Below are positions 44,860 through 55,380 of a DNA stretch of 64,000 nt, piece after piece. The translations under genes were made by a program, and so were the position numbers. Each line of letters begins with the position of its first letter. The stretch's first letter is position 1. Origin of the DNA: Rhineura floridana (lineage: Eukaryota; Chordata; Lepidosauria; Squamata; Rhineuridae); NCBI RefSeq assembly GCF_030035675.1, contig NC_084482.1, forward strand, positions 218,263,943 to 218,327,942. The letters run 5' to 3'. A model generated the notes under the pieces. That model ran no database searches. It saw only the letters and a program-made list of their open reading frames with translations, and had not been told where the DNA came from.

Positions 44860-47195
44860 TATCAGTCAACTGGAACAGGTAAACGAGATAAAGCGTCTTC
44901 AGCAACCTCAAAAGCAGGAGTGCAAGTCAAAACCAGGTATTTCCTAGAAAAATATTGCTTCATCATATTCACATGGTATACTTTAGGTTTCTTATGGGAT
45001 TTAGGGTCAGTTAGCAAATAATTGGTGTCACTCAACTGGGCCTTGACAATCAAAGGGCCTTCCCAGGCCACCGATAACTTATTGTCCACTTGGGCCTTTA
45101 GTACCAAAACTTCTGACCCCTCAACAAATTGTCTTTCTTTAGCTTGAGCATCATAATGGGCCTTCTGCTGTTGTTGAGCCTCCCCCAAATTCTCATGAGC
45201 GACAGCCAAAACATCTCTTAGAATATTCTGTAAATTGTGGAGGTAAGTTACTACCGACACAGGCATAGCTTCCAACCTTCCTTCCCACTCATTCTTGAGC
45301 AATGACAAAGGCCCCACCAGATCCCTTCCAAAAACTAGCTGGTTGGGGCTATAGCCCAAGCTGGCAGAGAGAGTAGCCCTATAGGCGAACATCAGGAAAG
45401 GTAAAGCTACATCCCAATCTTTAGGATGTTCTAACACATACGCCCTTAACATTCAATTAATGGTGACGTTCATTCTCTCACATAACCCATTCGAGGAATG
45501 GTGCCCAGCAGTCGTAATGTGGTGTTCCATACTAGCAAGTTCCCAATGTTTTTTAGTTAACTTGGCCACAAAACTCGGCCCTCGGTCTGACAAAATAGTC
45601 TTGGGGAACCCCCAACGCGAAAATAACTCTAACAAAGTTTTAGCAATGACTGGGGCAGTGGTGGAACTCAAAGGAATAGCTTCAGCAAATCTCGTGGCAA
45701 AGTCAATTACGGTCAAAATAAATCTTCTCCCAGTCTTAGTCGGATTGAAAGGGCCAATCACGTCCACAGCCACTTGAGCAAAGGGTTCTGCCACAATCTG
45801 GGACACTTGTAAGGGTGCCTTGGGGTGATCACGCGCATACCCAAGTTGTTGACAAATATCACAGGATTTTACATATTCTTTAACAGTCTTAGCCACTGAG
45901 GGCCAATAAAAATGTTGGGTAACAGAAAACAAAGTCCGTTTCACACCTAGGTGCCCTGCAGTCACAACATCATGGGCCAGCCGCAATACATCCAGGCGAA
46001 AAGGTTTTGGCACGACTAGTTGCCTGACTGGCTGCCAGTCCGTGAAATTCCCCCCAGGAACATGTTCTCGATAAAGCAAGCCTTTGTCCCAATAAAATCT
46101 CACTTTCACAGTCTCTGATAAGGCAGGAGGGCTTCTCCCAGCCTCTTCCCTGCAGTTTTGCAAACTCTCATCCTTCAATAAAGCTGCCTTAAAGGCTTGA
46201 GAGCTGGCTGCCGGTAATTTACATTCCTCTCTCTCCCCCATACTGGGTTGCAAGGAGTTTTTTCCCTGTTGTTCGGGCAGGCACACAGCTCTCCCCTCTG
46301 CAGCCCTCTCTTCCTCACCATCCAGAGGCCATTTCTCCACACAGTCTTCTATAGGTTGTAACAAAGTTTGAGACCTGGTAAGAACGTTTATCTCAGCTCC
46401 ACGTACAGTCTCTTGATGACTTAGGAACAACAGGTCAACTCCTATTAAAACATCCCATAAATGGTCATCCGAATGAACTATAACTCTATGGCGTCCAGTC
46501 CAGCCTCGGTATGAAAGCACCACATCGGCTACAGGCACTTGCACTGTCTGCTGTCCATACGCTGTGACAGCCACTTGTAACTCTGGAACATATTGCTCTG
46601 GCTTGACCAGCCGCTCCGCAATACTGGTAATTTCAGAGCCCGAATCTACTCTCCCCATGACCTTAATACAGTTAACATATATGGGTTCAGAAAACTGCGT
46701 TTGGACCCATTCTTTACATTCCGATGAAAGGGGTCCTGGGGAGTCTTTCTCTGGAAACAAGCTGTTCCTTACTCCTCCCTCTCTGTCCCCTGACACAGTT
46801 TGTACAACACTCACCGGCAGGGCTCTGACTGCAGATCCACAAGGAGTTGCAGGGCAGTCTTGGGAGTCTGGGGCAGAGAGTACAAAATCCGATTCTGCTT
46901 CGTCATTCCCCTCTACTGACGACCAAGGAGAAAGTTCAGAGGGTTCCGCTCCAGGTGACTCTAAGTCTCTTACACGCACAACTGGGGCAACCCTTGGATT
47001 CTTCCTCCCAACAGGACTGGGCTTGGGCAAGATTTCAGAACAGGAATTAGCCTTATGGCCGATTTTCCCACATTTAAAGCAAGTTATTTCTACAAGGGGC
47101 TTCTTTTGTAATGCAGCCTCTGTCAGGGCGGAAGGTACTTTGGAGTAGCCGTGCCCTCCCTTCACTTCCCTCGGCGGTTGCCATGGTTTCTGCAT
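44860..47195 (-). pseudogene. Gypsy zinc knuckle, protease and integrase region (fossil)
   Basis: Parts in order on the minus strand: a CCHC knuckle (CFKCGKIGHKANSC near 47,075), an aspartic protease signature (VMGRVDSGSEITS near 46,645), an H2C2 integrase finger (LRLAHDVVTAGHLGVKRTL and CDICQQLG near 45,850-45,980), the integrase core (VDVIGPF, LSDRGPSF, TTAGHHSSNG) and its C-terminal region down to about 44,860. Integrase follows protease directly, as in Gmr1-type Gypsy elements. It is part of a young but broken element. Confidence 0.85.
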
Positions 47196-47207
47196 ACCTG
47201 AAATCTC

Positions 47208-48128
47208 TCACCCCGGCGGTTTCACAGGAACGTTCTCAGGTTTCCGAAACAGAGTAAACTTTTCTCCAGCTCTGTTTTTAAACATACGATCTGCTAGCAC
47301 GCCTGCTTCAGCCAACGAACGGGGCTGCTGGTCTCTAACCAGAGCCATCAGGTCTCGAGGGAGACATCTGTAAAACAGTTCTTTAGCAAACAGATCTAGA
47401 ACCTCCCCTCGAGTTGCAGCTTCAGCCGTGTCTGCCCAGCGCTCCACATTCCTGCCCATCCACACAGAAAAAGCTGAGAAGCTTTCCCAAGGCTTTTTTT
47501 GATCTGCCTCTAAACGTCGAAAACAGTCCTCTGCTGTTAAAGCAAAGTGGGATCTGGCCAGAGCATAGAAGTAATCAAAATTATCTGCATACTCCACTGG
47601 CAGAGAGTTCAACAATTTTCTCAATTCGCCTTCAGCGTTAATGCGTAAAGCACTCATCCAGTACTTTTTAAGCACACCTTGGTCTCTACAAGAGTGAGCA
47701 AAAACTTGAAAAAAGGTAAAGATGTCATCTGTCTCACAAAAGGTCGGAAAAGATTTTTTATGGAGGTCTGGTCTTCCTCCTCGTGGTTGTTGCAGCTCAC
47801 GAGCAAAACTTTCCCTACTCCGGCGATCCTCCTTCATAGCCTTGAACTGTAGGGACAACAGCTTCATTTGCTTGGCTAGGTAATGCTGCATACTTCTAGG
47901 CAGCTCTTCCCCATCAGAATCTTCTTCCTCCTCATCTTCACTGTCCTCCTCACTTTCCTCAGTTTGCTTAAACACGATATCCTTGTCATCCGCAGAAGGC
48001 TGAGGTATAAACGACAGAGCAGCAGCGCCTTCCTCCAGCTGAACAAGCTGACTAGGCAACGCATTGTCTGCCAGGTGCACATCCTCGGCTCCGTTATTTT
48101 GAGATCTGGTTTTTATCTTTTGTGACAT
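47208..48128 (-). pseudogene. Gypsy Gag with SCAN-like capsid domain (fossil)
   Basis: The reading begins at ATG 48,128 with MSQKIKTRSQNNGAEDV, passes a very acidic stretch (EESEEDSEDEEEEDSDGEE) and enters a capsid-like helical region. The C-terminal part (VLDLFAKELFYRCLPRDLMA, LVRDQQPRSLAEAGVLADRM) matches the SCAN/capsid C-terminal pattern of a helix, LP-x-x-L, V-x-x-x-x-P, and an AxxLAD-like helix. In Gmr1-like Gypsy elements this capsid domain is considered the source of the vertebrate SCAN domain. Confidence 0.75.
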
Positions 48129-48271
48129 TCTGCACTGACCTTACTACCCAAAGTAACAAACGGTTGTGTCAGAAGTCTCCTTCAAATTTACAATTTGCTG
48201 CAATGCACTTATCTCACACAGCGTGTTCACTTAAGAGCAGGAATGGCTTCGATCCTCACCGCTGCCAGCCA

Positions 48272-49366
48272 TGTCATGACCCCCAGACCCTCAAGGTACT
48301 GGGTTCATGCATCAGACTCAGACCCCCACCCTTAGGGAAATGAGACTGGAACCAAAAAGCTATTACTTCACCCCTGCCAAGGCTGTGTACGCTCACAACA
48401 ACCCTGCAAGGTAGAAGGTAGGCTGCCACCACCCCTGTATACTGGTCCACTCAGAGCCAGGGGATCTCTGAGCCCAGAAGATATATAAAACCAAGGTCCT
48501 AAAAGGCAAGAGTCACAGTTACACTCCTTGCCAGGCACCTCTGGTTTAACACTTAAAATCCAAGCCTTTAACTTCTTAACCTTCTTTGGTAGTTAGTGAC
48601 TGAGATTGGTCAAGGTACTGAATCCAGAACCACCCCTTCTCTCAATTGAACACACCAGGTTAAATAGAAGTAGCTTTATTAAGATATATAAGTGCACATA
48701 ACATATAGCAGTAAGTAATCCTTTAAGACCATTCACCCAACAGGGGTTTAGGTTCTTACAAGAGAATTCATACACACAACAAGAAAATAACAAACTAACT
48801 CACCTAACCACTTACACACGAGGTAGTTGGTTGCGTGGCACCTCTCCTAAGAGAGATGGATGTTCAACATAAAGCAATGGAACCAGACATAGGTTGCCTT
48901 CCCATAAGCAACCCCTGGAACCATAAGGCAGAAAGATTTGGAACTCTGGTGCCAGTCAGCATAGGCAGAGAACAGAGAACAAAGGCTATGGGTCTCTAGC
49001 CCTATACTTAAGGGAAAAGGATCCTAACGGTCCAAAATTAATTGACCAATCAGGAATTGGCTGATGTAACTTTCTTCTCGATGTTTCTCACATTTTCGCG
49101 CCTTCAGGCCCCTCTCCCAACTGTGTTTTCCAACTGTACAGGCCAAGGATGTCCTTGGGTACCAGGCACTTGCTAATCAGCAAAGATAAACAGGTGCAGC
49201 TTGTTAAGGCTTCTCTAACCATCTTCAGCTGGGAAGTGAAACTCAGATTTGCAAATTGGCAAAGGCTTGTCTTTTCCAACTGTAACCGTCTCCCAGAGTC
49301 CCTTACTGGAGCCAAAGTATTACTATTAGATTTTTAATAACTCATGACCATTACAGGTTCATGACA
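48272..49366 (-). repeat. 5' LTR of the young Gypsy element
   Basis: The LTR is 1,095 bases and nearly identical to 43,297-44,391. The minus-strand transcript would start in it. Confidence 0.9.
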
Positions 49367-51405
49367 GTGGCCATTACTGCATCTTGTGGGAGCAAATTCC
49401 ATAGTTTAACTATGCGCTGAGTAAAGAAATACTTCCTTTTGTCTGTCCTGAATCTTCCAACATTCAGCTTCTTTGAATGTCCACGAGTTCTAGTATTATG
49501 AGAGAGGGAGAAGAACTTTTCTCTATCCACTTTCTCAATGCCATGCATAATTTTATACACTTCTATCATGTCTCCTCTGACCCGCCTTTTCTCTAAACTA
49601 AAAAGCCCCAAATGCTGCAACCTTTCCTCGTAAGGGAGTCGCTCCATCCCCTTGATCATTCTGGTTGCCCTCTTCTGAACCTTTTCCAACTCTAGAATAT
49701 CCTTTTTGAGATGAGGCGACCAGAACTGTACACAGTATTCCAAATGCGGCCGCACCATAGATTTATACAATGACATTATGATATCGGCTGTTTTATTTTC
49801 AATACCTTTCCTAATTATTGCTAGCATGGAATTTGCCTTTTTCACAGCTGCCGCACACTGGGTCGACATTTTCATCGTGCTGTCCACTACAACCCCGAGG
49901 TCTCTCTCCTGGTCGGTCACCGCCAGTTCAGACCCCATGAGCGTATATGTGAAATTAAGATTTTTTGCTCCAATATGCATAATTTTACACTTGTTTATAT
50001 TGAATTGCATTTGCCATTTTTCTGCCCATTCACTCAGTTTGGAGAGGTCTTTTTGGAGCTCTTCGCAATCCCTTTTTGTTTTAACAACCCTGAACAATTT
50101 AGTGTCATCAGCAAACTTGGCCACTTCACTGCTCACTCCTCATTCTAGGTCATTAATGAACAAGTTGAAAAGTACAGGTCCCAATACCGATCCTTGAGGG
50201 ACTCCACTTTCTACAGCCCTCCATTGGGAGAACTGTCCGTTGATTCCTATTCTCTGCTTTCTGCTTCTTAACCAATTTCTTATCCACAAGAGGACCTCTC
50301 CTCTTATTCCATGACTGCTAAGCTTCCTCAGAAGCCTTTGGTGAGGTACCTTGTCAAACGCTTTTTGAAAGTCTAAGTACACTATGTCCACTGGATCACC
50401 TCTATCTATATGCTTGTTGACACTCTCAAAGAATTCTAATAGGTTACTGAGACAGGACTTTCCCTTGCAGAAGCCATGCTGGCTCTGCTTCAGCAAGGCT
50501 TCTTCTTCTATGTGCTTAGTTAATCTAGCTTTAATTATACTTTCTACCAGTTTTCCAGGGACAGAAGTTAAGCTAACTGGCCTGTAATTTCCGGGATCCC
50601 CTCTGGATCCCGTTTTGAATATTGGCGTTACATTTGCCACTTTCCAGTCCTCAGGCACGGAGGAGGACCCAAGGGACAAGTTACATATTTTAGTTAGCAG
50701 ATCAGCAATTTCACCTTTGAGTTCTTTGAGAACTCTCGGGTGGATGCCATCCGGGCCCGGTGATTTGTCAGTTTTTATATTGTCCATTAAGCCTAGAACT
50801 TCCTCTCTCGTTACCACTATTTGTCTCAGTTCCTCAGAATCCCTTCCTGCAAATGTTAGTTCAGGTTCAGGGATCTGCCCTATATCTTCCACTGTGAAGA
50901 CAGATGCAAAGAATTCATTTAGCTTCTCTGCAATCTCCTTATCGTTCTTTAGTACACCTTTGACTCCCTTATCATCCAAGGGTCCAATTGTCTCCCTAGA
51001 TGGTCTCCTGCTTTGAATGTATTTATAGAATTTTTTGTTGTTGGTTTTTATGTTCTTAGCAATGTGCTCCTCAAATTCCTTTTTAGCATCCCTTATTGTC
51101 TTCTTGCATTTCTTTTGCCAGAGTTTGTGTTCTTTTTTATTTTCTTCATTCGGACAAGACTTCCATTTTCTGAAGGAAGACTTTTTGCCTCTAAGAGCTT
51201 CCTTGACTTTGCTCGTTAACCATGCTGGCATCTTCTTGGCCCTGGTGGTATCTTTTCTGATCTGCGGTATGCACTCCAGTTGAGCTTCTAATATAGTGTT
51301 TTTAAACAACTTCCAAGCATTTTCGAGTGATGTGACCCTCTGGACTTTGTTTTTCAGCTTTCTTTTTACCTCCTACTCATCCAAAAAGCAGTTGGCCAAA
51401 ATCAT
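49367..51405 (-). mobile_element. CR1 LINE with complete RT domain (part 2)
   Basis: The minus strand reads from about 51,390 to 49,370. Motifs in order: [134 protein letters not shown], then the post-RT region with MFSLEKRR-like FSLEKRRVRGDMIEVY. A single TGA lies just after FINDLE at about 50,138, and another stop lies upstream at about 51,375. The endonuclease and 5' end are missing (truncated at about 51,405). It is well preserved and hosts the Gypsy insertion at 49,366/43,296. Confidence 0.9.
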
Positions 51406-51960
51406 TGAAAGCACTTTTCCCTCTCATGGACCTCCTCCTTTAGACACCCCACCCCTCTGAAAGTGTTTCACTCCAGGTTGCTGCCAAGGGGTGAGTTGGG
51501 GGGGGCTCTTTAGTCTGAGGAGGGCCAGGAGAGGCTTATGGGTCAGCCCTCTTTCTGCCTGGCCGCCTCTCTCCCCTTCAGCTCCAAAGTCAATGTCTGA
51601 CCACCCACTCCTGGAAAAATGCTGCAAGTCTGTAGCTACCACTTTCTAGATGATTGTGGGGGGAGGACTCTGCATTCCTCCCCCAGACCCTGATCAACAG
51701 GGAAAGGTGTGTTGGGAGCGGGGCAAGAGCAACTCCCCTTTTGTTCTTTTTTTTTTTTGTTCCAGAAGGGAGACAGGTCCTCCAGATGGATAGGCTTTGC
51801 TTACCTTTTACCTGTGATGCTCTGACTGACTTCCTTCTGTTGCTAGACTGTGACATCTTTGGGGAAGCTTACCAGCCCTCCTTCTGCCCTTTCTCACTTC
51901 TTCCTTCTGCAACTGTCTGGGAGAGAGGAGACTTTGACAATCCCACCAGCTGGCTCTACC
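51406..51960 (+). mobile_element. LTR-like fossil, plus orientation
   Basis: Bases about 51,690-51,940 are the inverse of 42,240-42,480 (shared ggggcaagagcaactcc, agaagggaga, gctctgactgacttcc). Bases 51,406-51,690 were not seen elsewhere in the window. It is a partial fossil between the CR1 end and the Gypsy leader fragment. Confidence 0.5.
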
Positions 51961-52034
51961 TGTGATAATCCCACCAGGGCCACCACCTATCAGGATCTCG
52001 GTTTTTATTTTATTTATTTTTTATTTATTTTATT
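51961..52034 (-). mobile_element. Gypsy leader fragment left of L2 (fossil)
   Basis: The phrase tgataatcccaccagggcc and tatcaggatctcggttttta resembles, in reverse, the leader that follows the Gypsy LTR at 61,900-61,990. It appears to be the continuation of the leader at 55,381-55,626, split by the L2 insertion. Confidence 0.5.
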
Positions 52035-52299
52035 TAGTGCTGCATTCTTAATAGAGCAGCGAGCAGTCTCCGGGGGCTTGGGGTGGATTTTGTTTTTTGT
52101 TTTTGTTATTAGTAGGGTAGGCCTGTCCTCCAGGCAACAGGGATAGGGGCATGTGTAAAGCAAGGGGGGAGGTGTCAGAGAAGGATGGGGACCAAGTCAT
52201 GGCAAGGTTGGGCAGCAGGCGCTGGATTGATGCTAGGGGCAGACCACGTCAAGTTAGAGGAACAAGGGATAGATGCATAATATCCATCCCCTGTTCCGG

Positions 52300-53217
52300 G
52301 TCTGCCCAAACCCAGAAGTCAACTGGGGGACGCAAGATTCCCACCGACCTTCGACTGCTGGTGTGTAATGCCAGGTCTGTAACACAAAAAACATCTATCA
52401 TCCATGATATGATTCTGGATGAGTGTGCAGACCTGGTGTGTATCACGGAAACCTGGTTGGACGAAGCCTCAGCACCCATTCTTGAGGCCATGTGTCCACC
52501 AGGTTTCCATTATGCGCAGCAACCGAGCGTCGGAAGGTGGGGAGGGGTGTGGCAGTCATCTACCGGGAGTCTCTGGTCTTCACCAGGCCTCCACTCCCAA
52601 GGACCAAGTTTGTTGACTGCATGTACTGGAGGTTGGGCCCGAAGGGCAGTTTAGGGATCCTGCTTGTGTACCGCCCGCCCCGCTGCACGGCAGACTCCCT
52701 GACCGAGGTGCTTGAGGTGGTCTCGAATGTACGAACGCTGTCCCCAGAATTGTTAGTATTGGGAGACTTCAACGTGCATGCCGAGACCACTCTCATTGGA
52801 GCCCCTCGGGATTTCTTAGAAACCATGGCTTCTTGGGAACTGTGCCTTAGTAATACTGAGCCCACACATGTAGCCGGTCATACTCTCGACCTAGTATTTG
52901 TCCTGGGAGTGGAGGGGAGTGGTCTGAAGTTGGGGGCTATTTCTTCTACCCCCGTGTCATGGTCAGACCACTATCTGGTAAACTTTGATCTCTCGATGCC
53001 ACACACCCTCTGCAGAGGTAAAGGACCCATTAAAATGGTCCGCCCCAGGCGCCTGATGGATCCGGATGGATTCCTGACTGCCCTTGGGGAATTGGAACCT
53101 GCTGAAGGTCGCCCGGTCGAAACCCTGGTGATGGAATGGAACGAGGGAATCACCAGTGCATTAGACCGGGTGGCTCCGAAACATCCTCTCCCCCTGAATA
53201 GAACTCAGACAGCATAA
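52300..53217 (+). pseudogene. L2 LINE endonuclease part
   Basis: The endonuclease begins LRLLVCNARSVTQKTSIIHD, with DLVCITETWLDE at about 52,430. The frame changes before GRGVAVIYRESL at about 52,545, then continues with GSLGILLVYRPPR, LVLGDFNVHA near 52,755, TLDLVF near 52,885 and SWSDHYLV near 52,960. These are the Mg-binding and catalytic motifs of APE-type endonucleases (E in TETW, D and N in GDFN, D and H in SDH). A TAA at 53,215-53,217 separates it from the RT part, which is in the same frame. Confidence 0.85.
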
Positions 53218-55122
53218 TGGTACACACCCCGGTTGCGTAGTCTGAGACAGGAGGTGAGACGACTAGAACGCCGGTGGCGGAAATCCCGTTCTGAAGATGT
53301 CCGAACACAGGTTAGAGCAGCAATAGCTGCCTACCAGGTGGCAATAAAGGCAACAAAGGATTTCTTTGCTGCCTCTATTGCATCCGCAGAGTGCTGTCCC
53401 AGGAAGCTGTTCCAGGTGGTCCGAAGCCTGGTCGGTCCAGTCGCTCAGGAACCCCTGGAACATTCTAAGGCTTCCTGTGACAAATTGGCAAGGCACTTTG
53501 TGGATAAAGTCGAACATCTAAAGTACTCGATTCCATACGCCGTGGATGCAGTAGATGATCCTGAGTTGGCCAGCTGCAATCTGGTTTCATGGGATCGGTT
53601 TCGGCCTCTTCCTTCTGAGGATGTGGACAAGGTACTTTCAACTGTAAAGCCTACCACCTGTCTGATTGATCCTGGCCCATCATGGTTCCTTGTGAACTGT
53701 AAAGAAAGATTGGGCGAAGGGATCAGGGCGGTGGTAAATGCATCCTTGAAGGAGGGTGTAATGCCACCGGCCCTCAAGGAGGCAATTGTAAGACCTATCT
53801 TAAAAAAGTCCTCCTTGGATCCCCAAGGTTTGAACAACTTTCGCCCTATTTCGAATTTACCATTCTTGGGCAAGATCATTGAGCGAGTGGTAGCAAATCA
53901 GCTGTCAGCACACTTGGAGGAAACGGATTATTTGGATCCATACCAATCGGGTTTCAGGACTGGACATGGTACTGAAACAGCCTTGGTCGCTTTGGTTGAT
54001 GATATGAGGAGGGCTATGGATAGGGGAGAATTCACCTTCCTTGTCCTCCTGGATCTCTCAGCGGCTTTTGATACCGTTGACCACGGTATCCTGTTAGATC
54101 GCCTGGGAGGATTGGGAATAGGAGGCACTGTTTTACAGTGGTTCCGTTCCTTTCTCTCTGACAGTCATCAACAGGTAGCATCGGGGGACGAGATTTCAGA
54201 CCCTTGGCCTCTCACTTGTGGAGTGCCACAGGGTTCTATTCTCTCTCCCATGCTATTTAACATCTATTTAAAACCGCTGGGAGCCATCATCAGGAGATTT
54301 GGGCTGCGGTGTCACCAATATGCTGATGACACGCAGCTCTATCTCTCGTTTAAATCTTCACTGGAGTTGGCTGTGGAGACCTTGTCCAAGTGCCTGGAAT
54401 CCGTGAGTGGATGGATGGGAAGAAACAGGCTGAAGCTCAATCCTGATAAAACCGAGATACTGCTTGTGGGTGACAGGGGAAAGTTGGGTATTGTTGACCT
54501 GGAACTCAATGGGGTAAGATTGCCCCTGAAGGATCAGGTCCACAGCCTCGGGGTTATTCTTGATTCCAAGCTGTCCATGGAGGCTCAGATTTCGGCAGTG
54601 AGCCGGGCAGCTTGGTATCAGCTACATCTGATACGGAGGCTGCAACCCTACCTCCCTGCTCATCAGCTCCCACTGGTAGTGCATGCCCTGGTCACCTCTC
54701 GACTGGACTACTGCAATGCGCTCTACGTGGGGCTACCCTTGAAAATGACCAGGAAATTACAGCTGGTACAAAATGCAGCGGCCCGTCTGCTTACAAATAG
54801 CCGCCGCCGTGATCACATTACGCCGGTGTTAGTTCATCTACACTGGCTTCCAGTTGCTTTCCGGGCCCAATTCAAGGTGTTGGTATTAACCTTTAAAGCC
54901 CTATATGGTCTTGGCCCAGTTTACCTGAAGGAGCACCTCCAGTACCACCAATTTAGCCGCCTGACTAGATCAGCCACGCAGGGCCTTCTCTCAGTACCAC
55001 CAACGAAAACAGCTAGGTTGGTGGGAACTAGGGAGAGGGCATTTTCAGTGGTGGCCCCCACTCTCTGGAACTCCCTCCCGTTCGATCTTCGACATGCCCC
55101 TTCCCTGGATACATTTTGCTGA
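53218..55122 (+). pseudogene. L2 LINE reverse transcriptase part
   Basis: The frame is open for over 630 residues. Motifs: FRPISNLPFLGKIIERVVA near 53,840, SGFRTGHGTETAL near 53,945, FLVLLDLSAAFDTVDHGILL near 54,035, CGVPQGSILSPMLFNIYLKP near 54,220 and catalytic QYADDTQLYLSF near 54,320. The L2-typical C-terminal region follows (VHALVTSRLDYCNALYVGLP, QNAAARLLT, LHWLPVAFRAQFKVLVLTFK, RAFSVVAPTLWNSLP). The end at about 55,122 corresponds to the last conserved part; the LINE reading may continue a little in another frame. Confidence 0.9.
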
Positions 55123-55380
55123 GCATTAAAAACCTGGCTCTTTGGACAGGCCTTCGGGACCTCCGGGGTGGGCTAAGCTTCTTATCACTATTACTGAATG
55201 CCCATTGTTTACATACTGTTCTATGCTGTAACTTAATCCTTTATTGTCGACTGTATTGTATTGCTATGTATTTTAAATGGTATTTTAAATGGTATTTTAC
55301 TGGAATTTAATTGTGTACGTCGCCTAGAGTGGCTTTGGCCAGATAGGCGACACAAAAATTAAATTATTATTATTATTTCT

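Larger units (their letters stand above)
43297..49366 (-). mobile_element. Young Gmr1-like Gypsy element (fossil, incomplete)
   Basis: LTRs lie at 43,297-44,391 and 48,272-49,366; both are 1,095 bases and differ at about six places, so the insertion is recent. Each LTR begins TGTCATGA and ends TCATGACA. A perfect 5-bp target duplication (gtggc) flanks the element, which sits in a CR1. Recognisable parts on the minus strand are gag (about 47,200-48,130), zinc knuckle plus protease (about 46,500-47,195) and integrase (about 44,860-46,200). Reverse transcriptase and RNase H were not recognised. A primer-site-like phrase (tggctggcagcggtgagg) follows the 5' LTR. It is broken, with few breaks. Confidence 0.9.
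52035..55380 (+). mobile_element. L2 LINE, nearly complete
   Basis: The copy has a 5' leader, an endonuclease part, a reverse transcriptase part and the L2-type 3' end (gtggctttggccagataggc then an ATT repeat at 55,360-55,378). It is inserted in older Gypsy leader sequence. Only one frame change (near 52,490-52,540) and one internal stop (53,215-53,217) were noticed, so it is among the youngest LINE copies in the window, though not active as it stands. The 5' limit is uncertain because it runs into T-rich bases. Confidence 0.85.

Noticed and set aside
47208-48128. A host SCAN-domain gene
   Set aside because: The SCAN-like domain sits between LTRs and before protease and integrase, so it is a Gypsy Gag, not a host zinc-finger gene.
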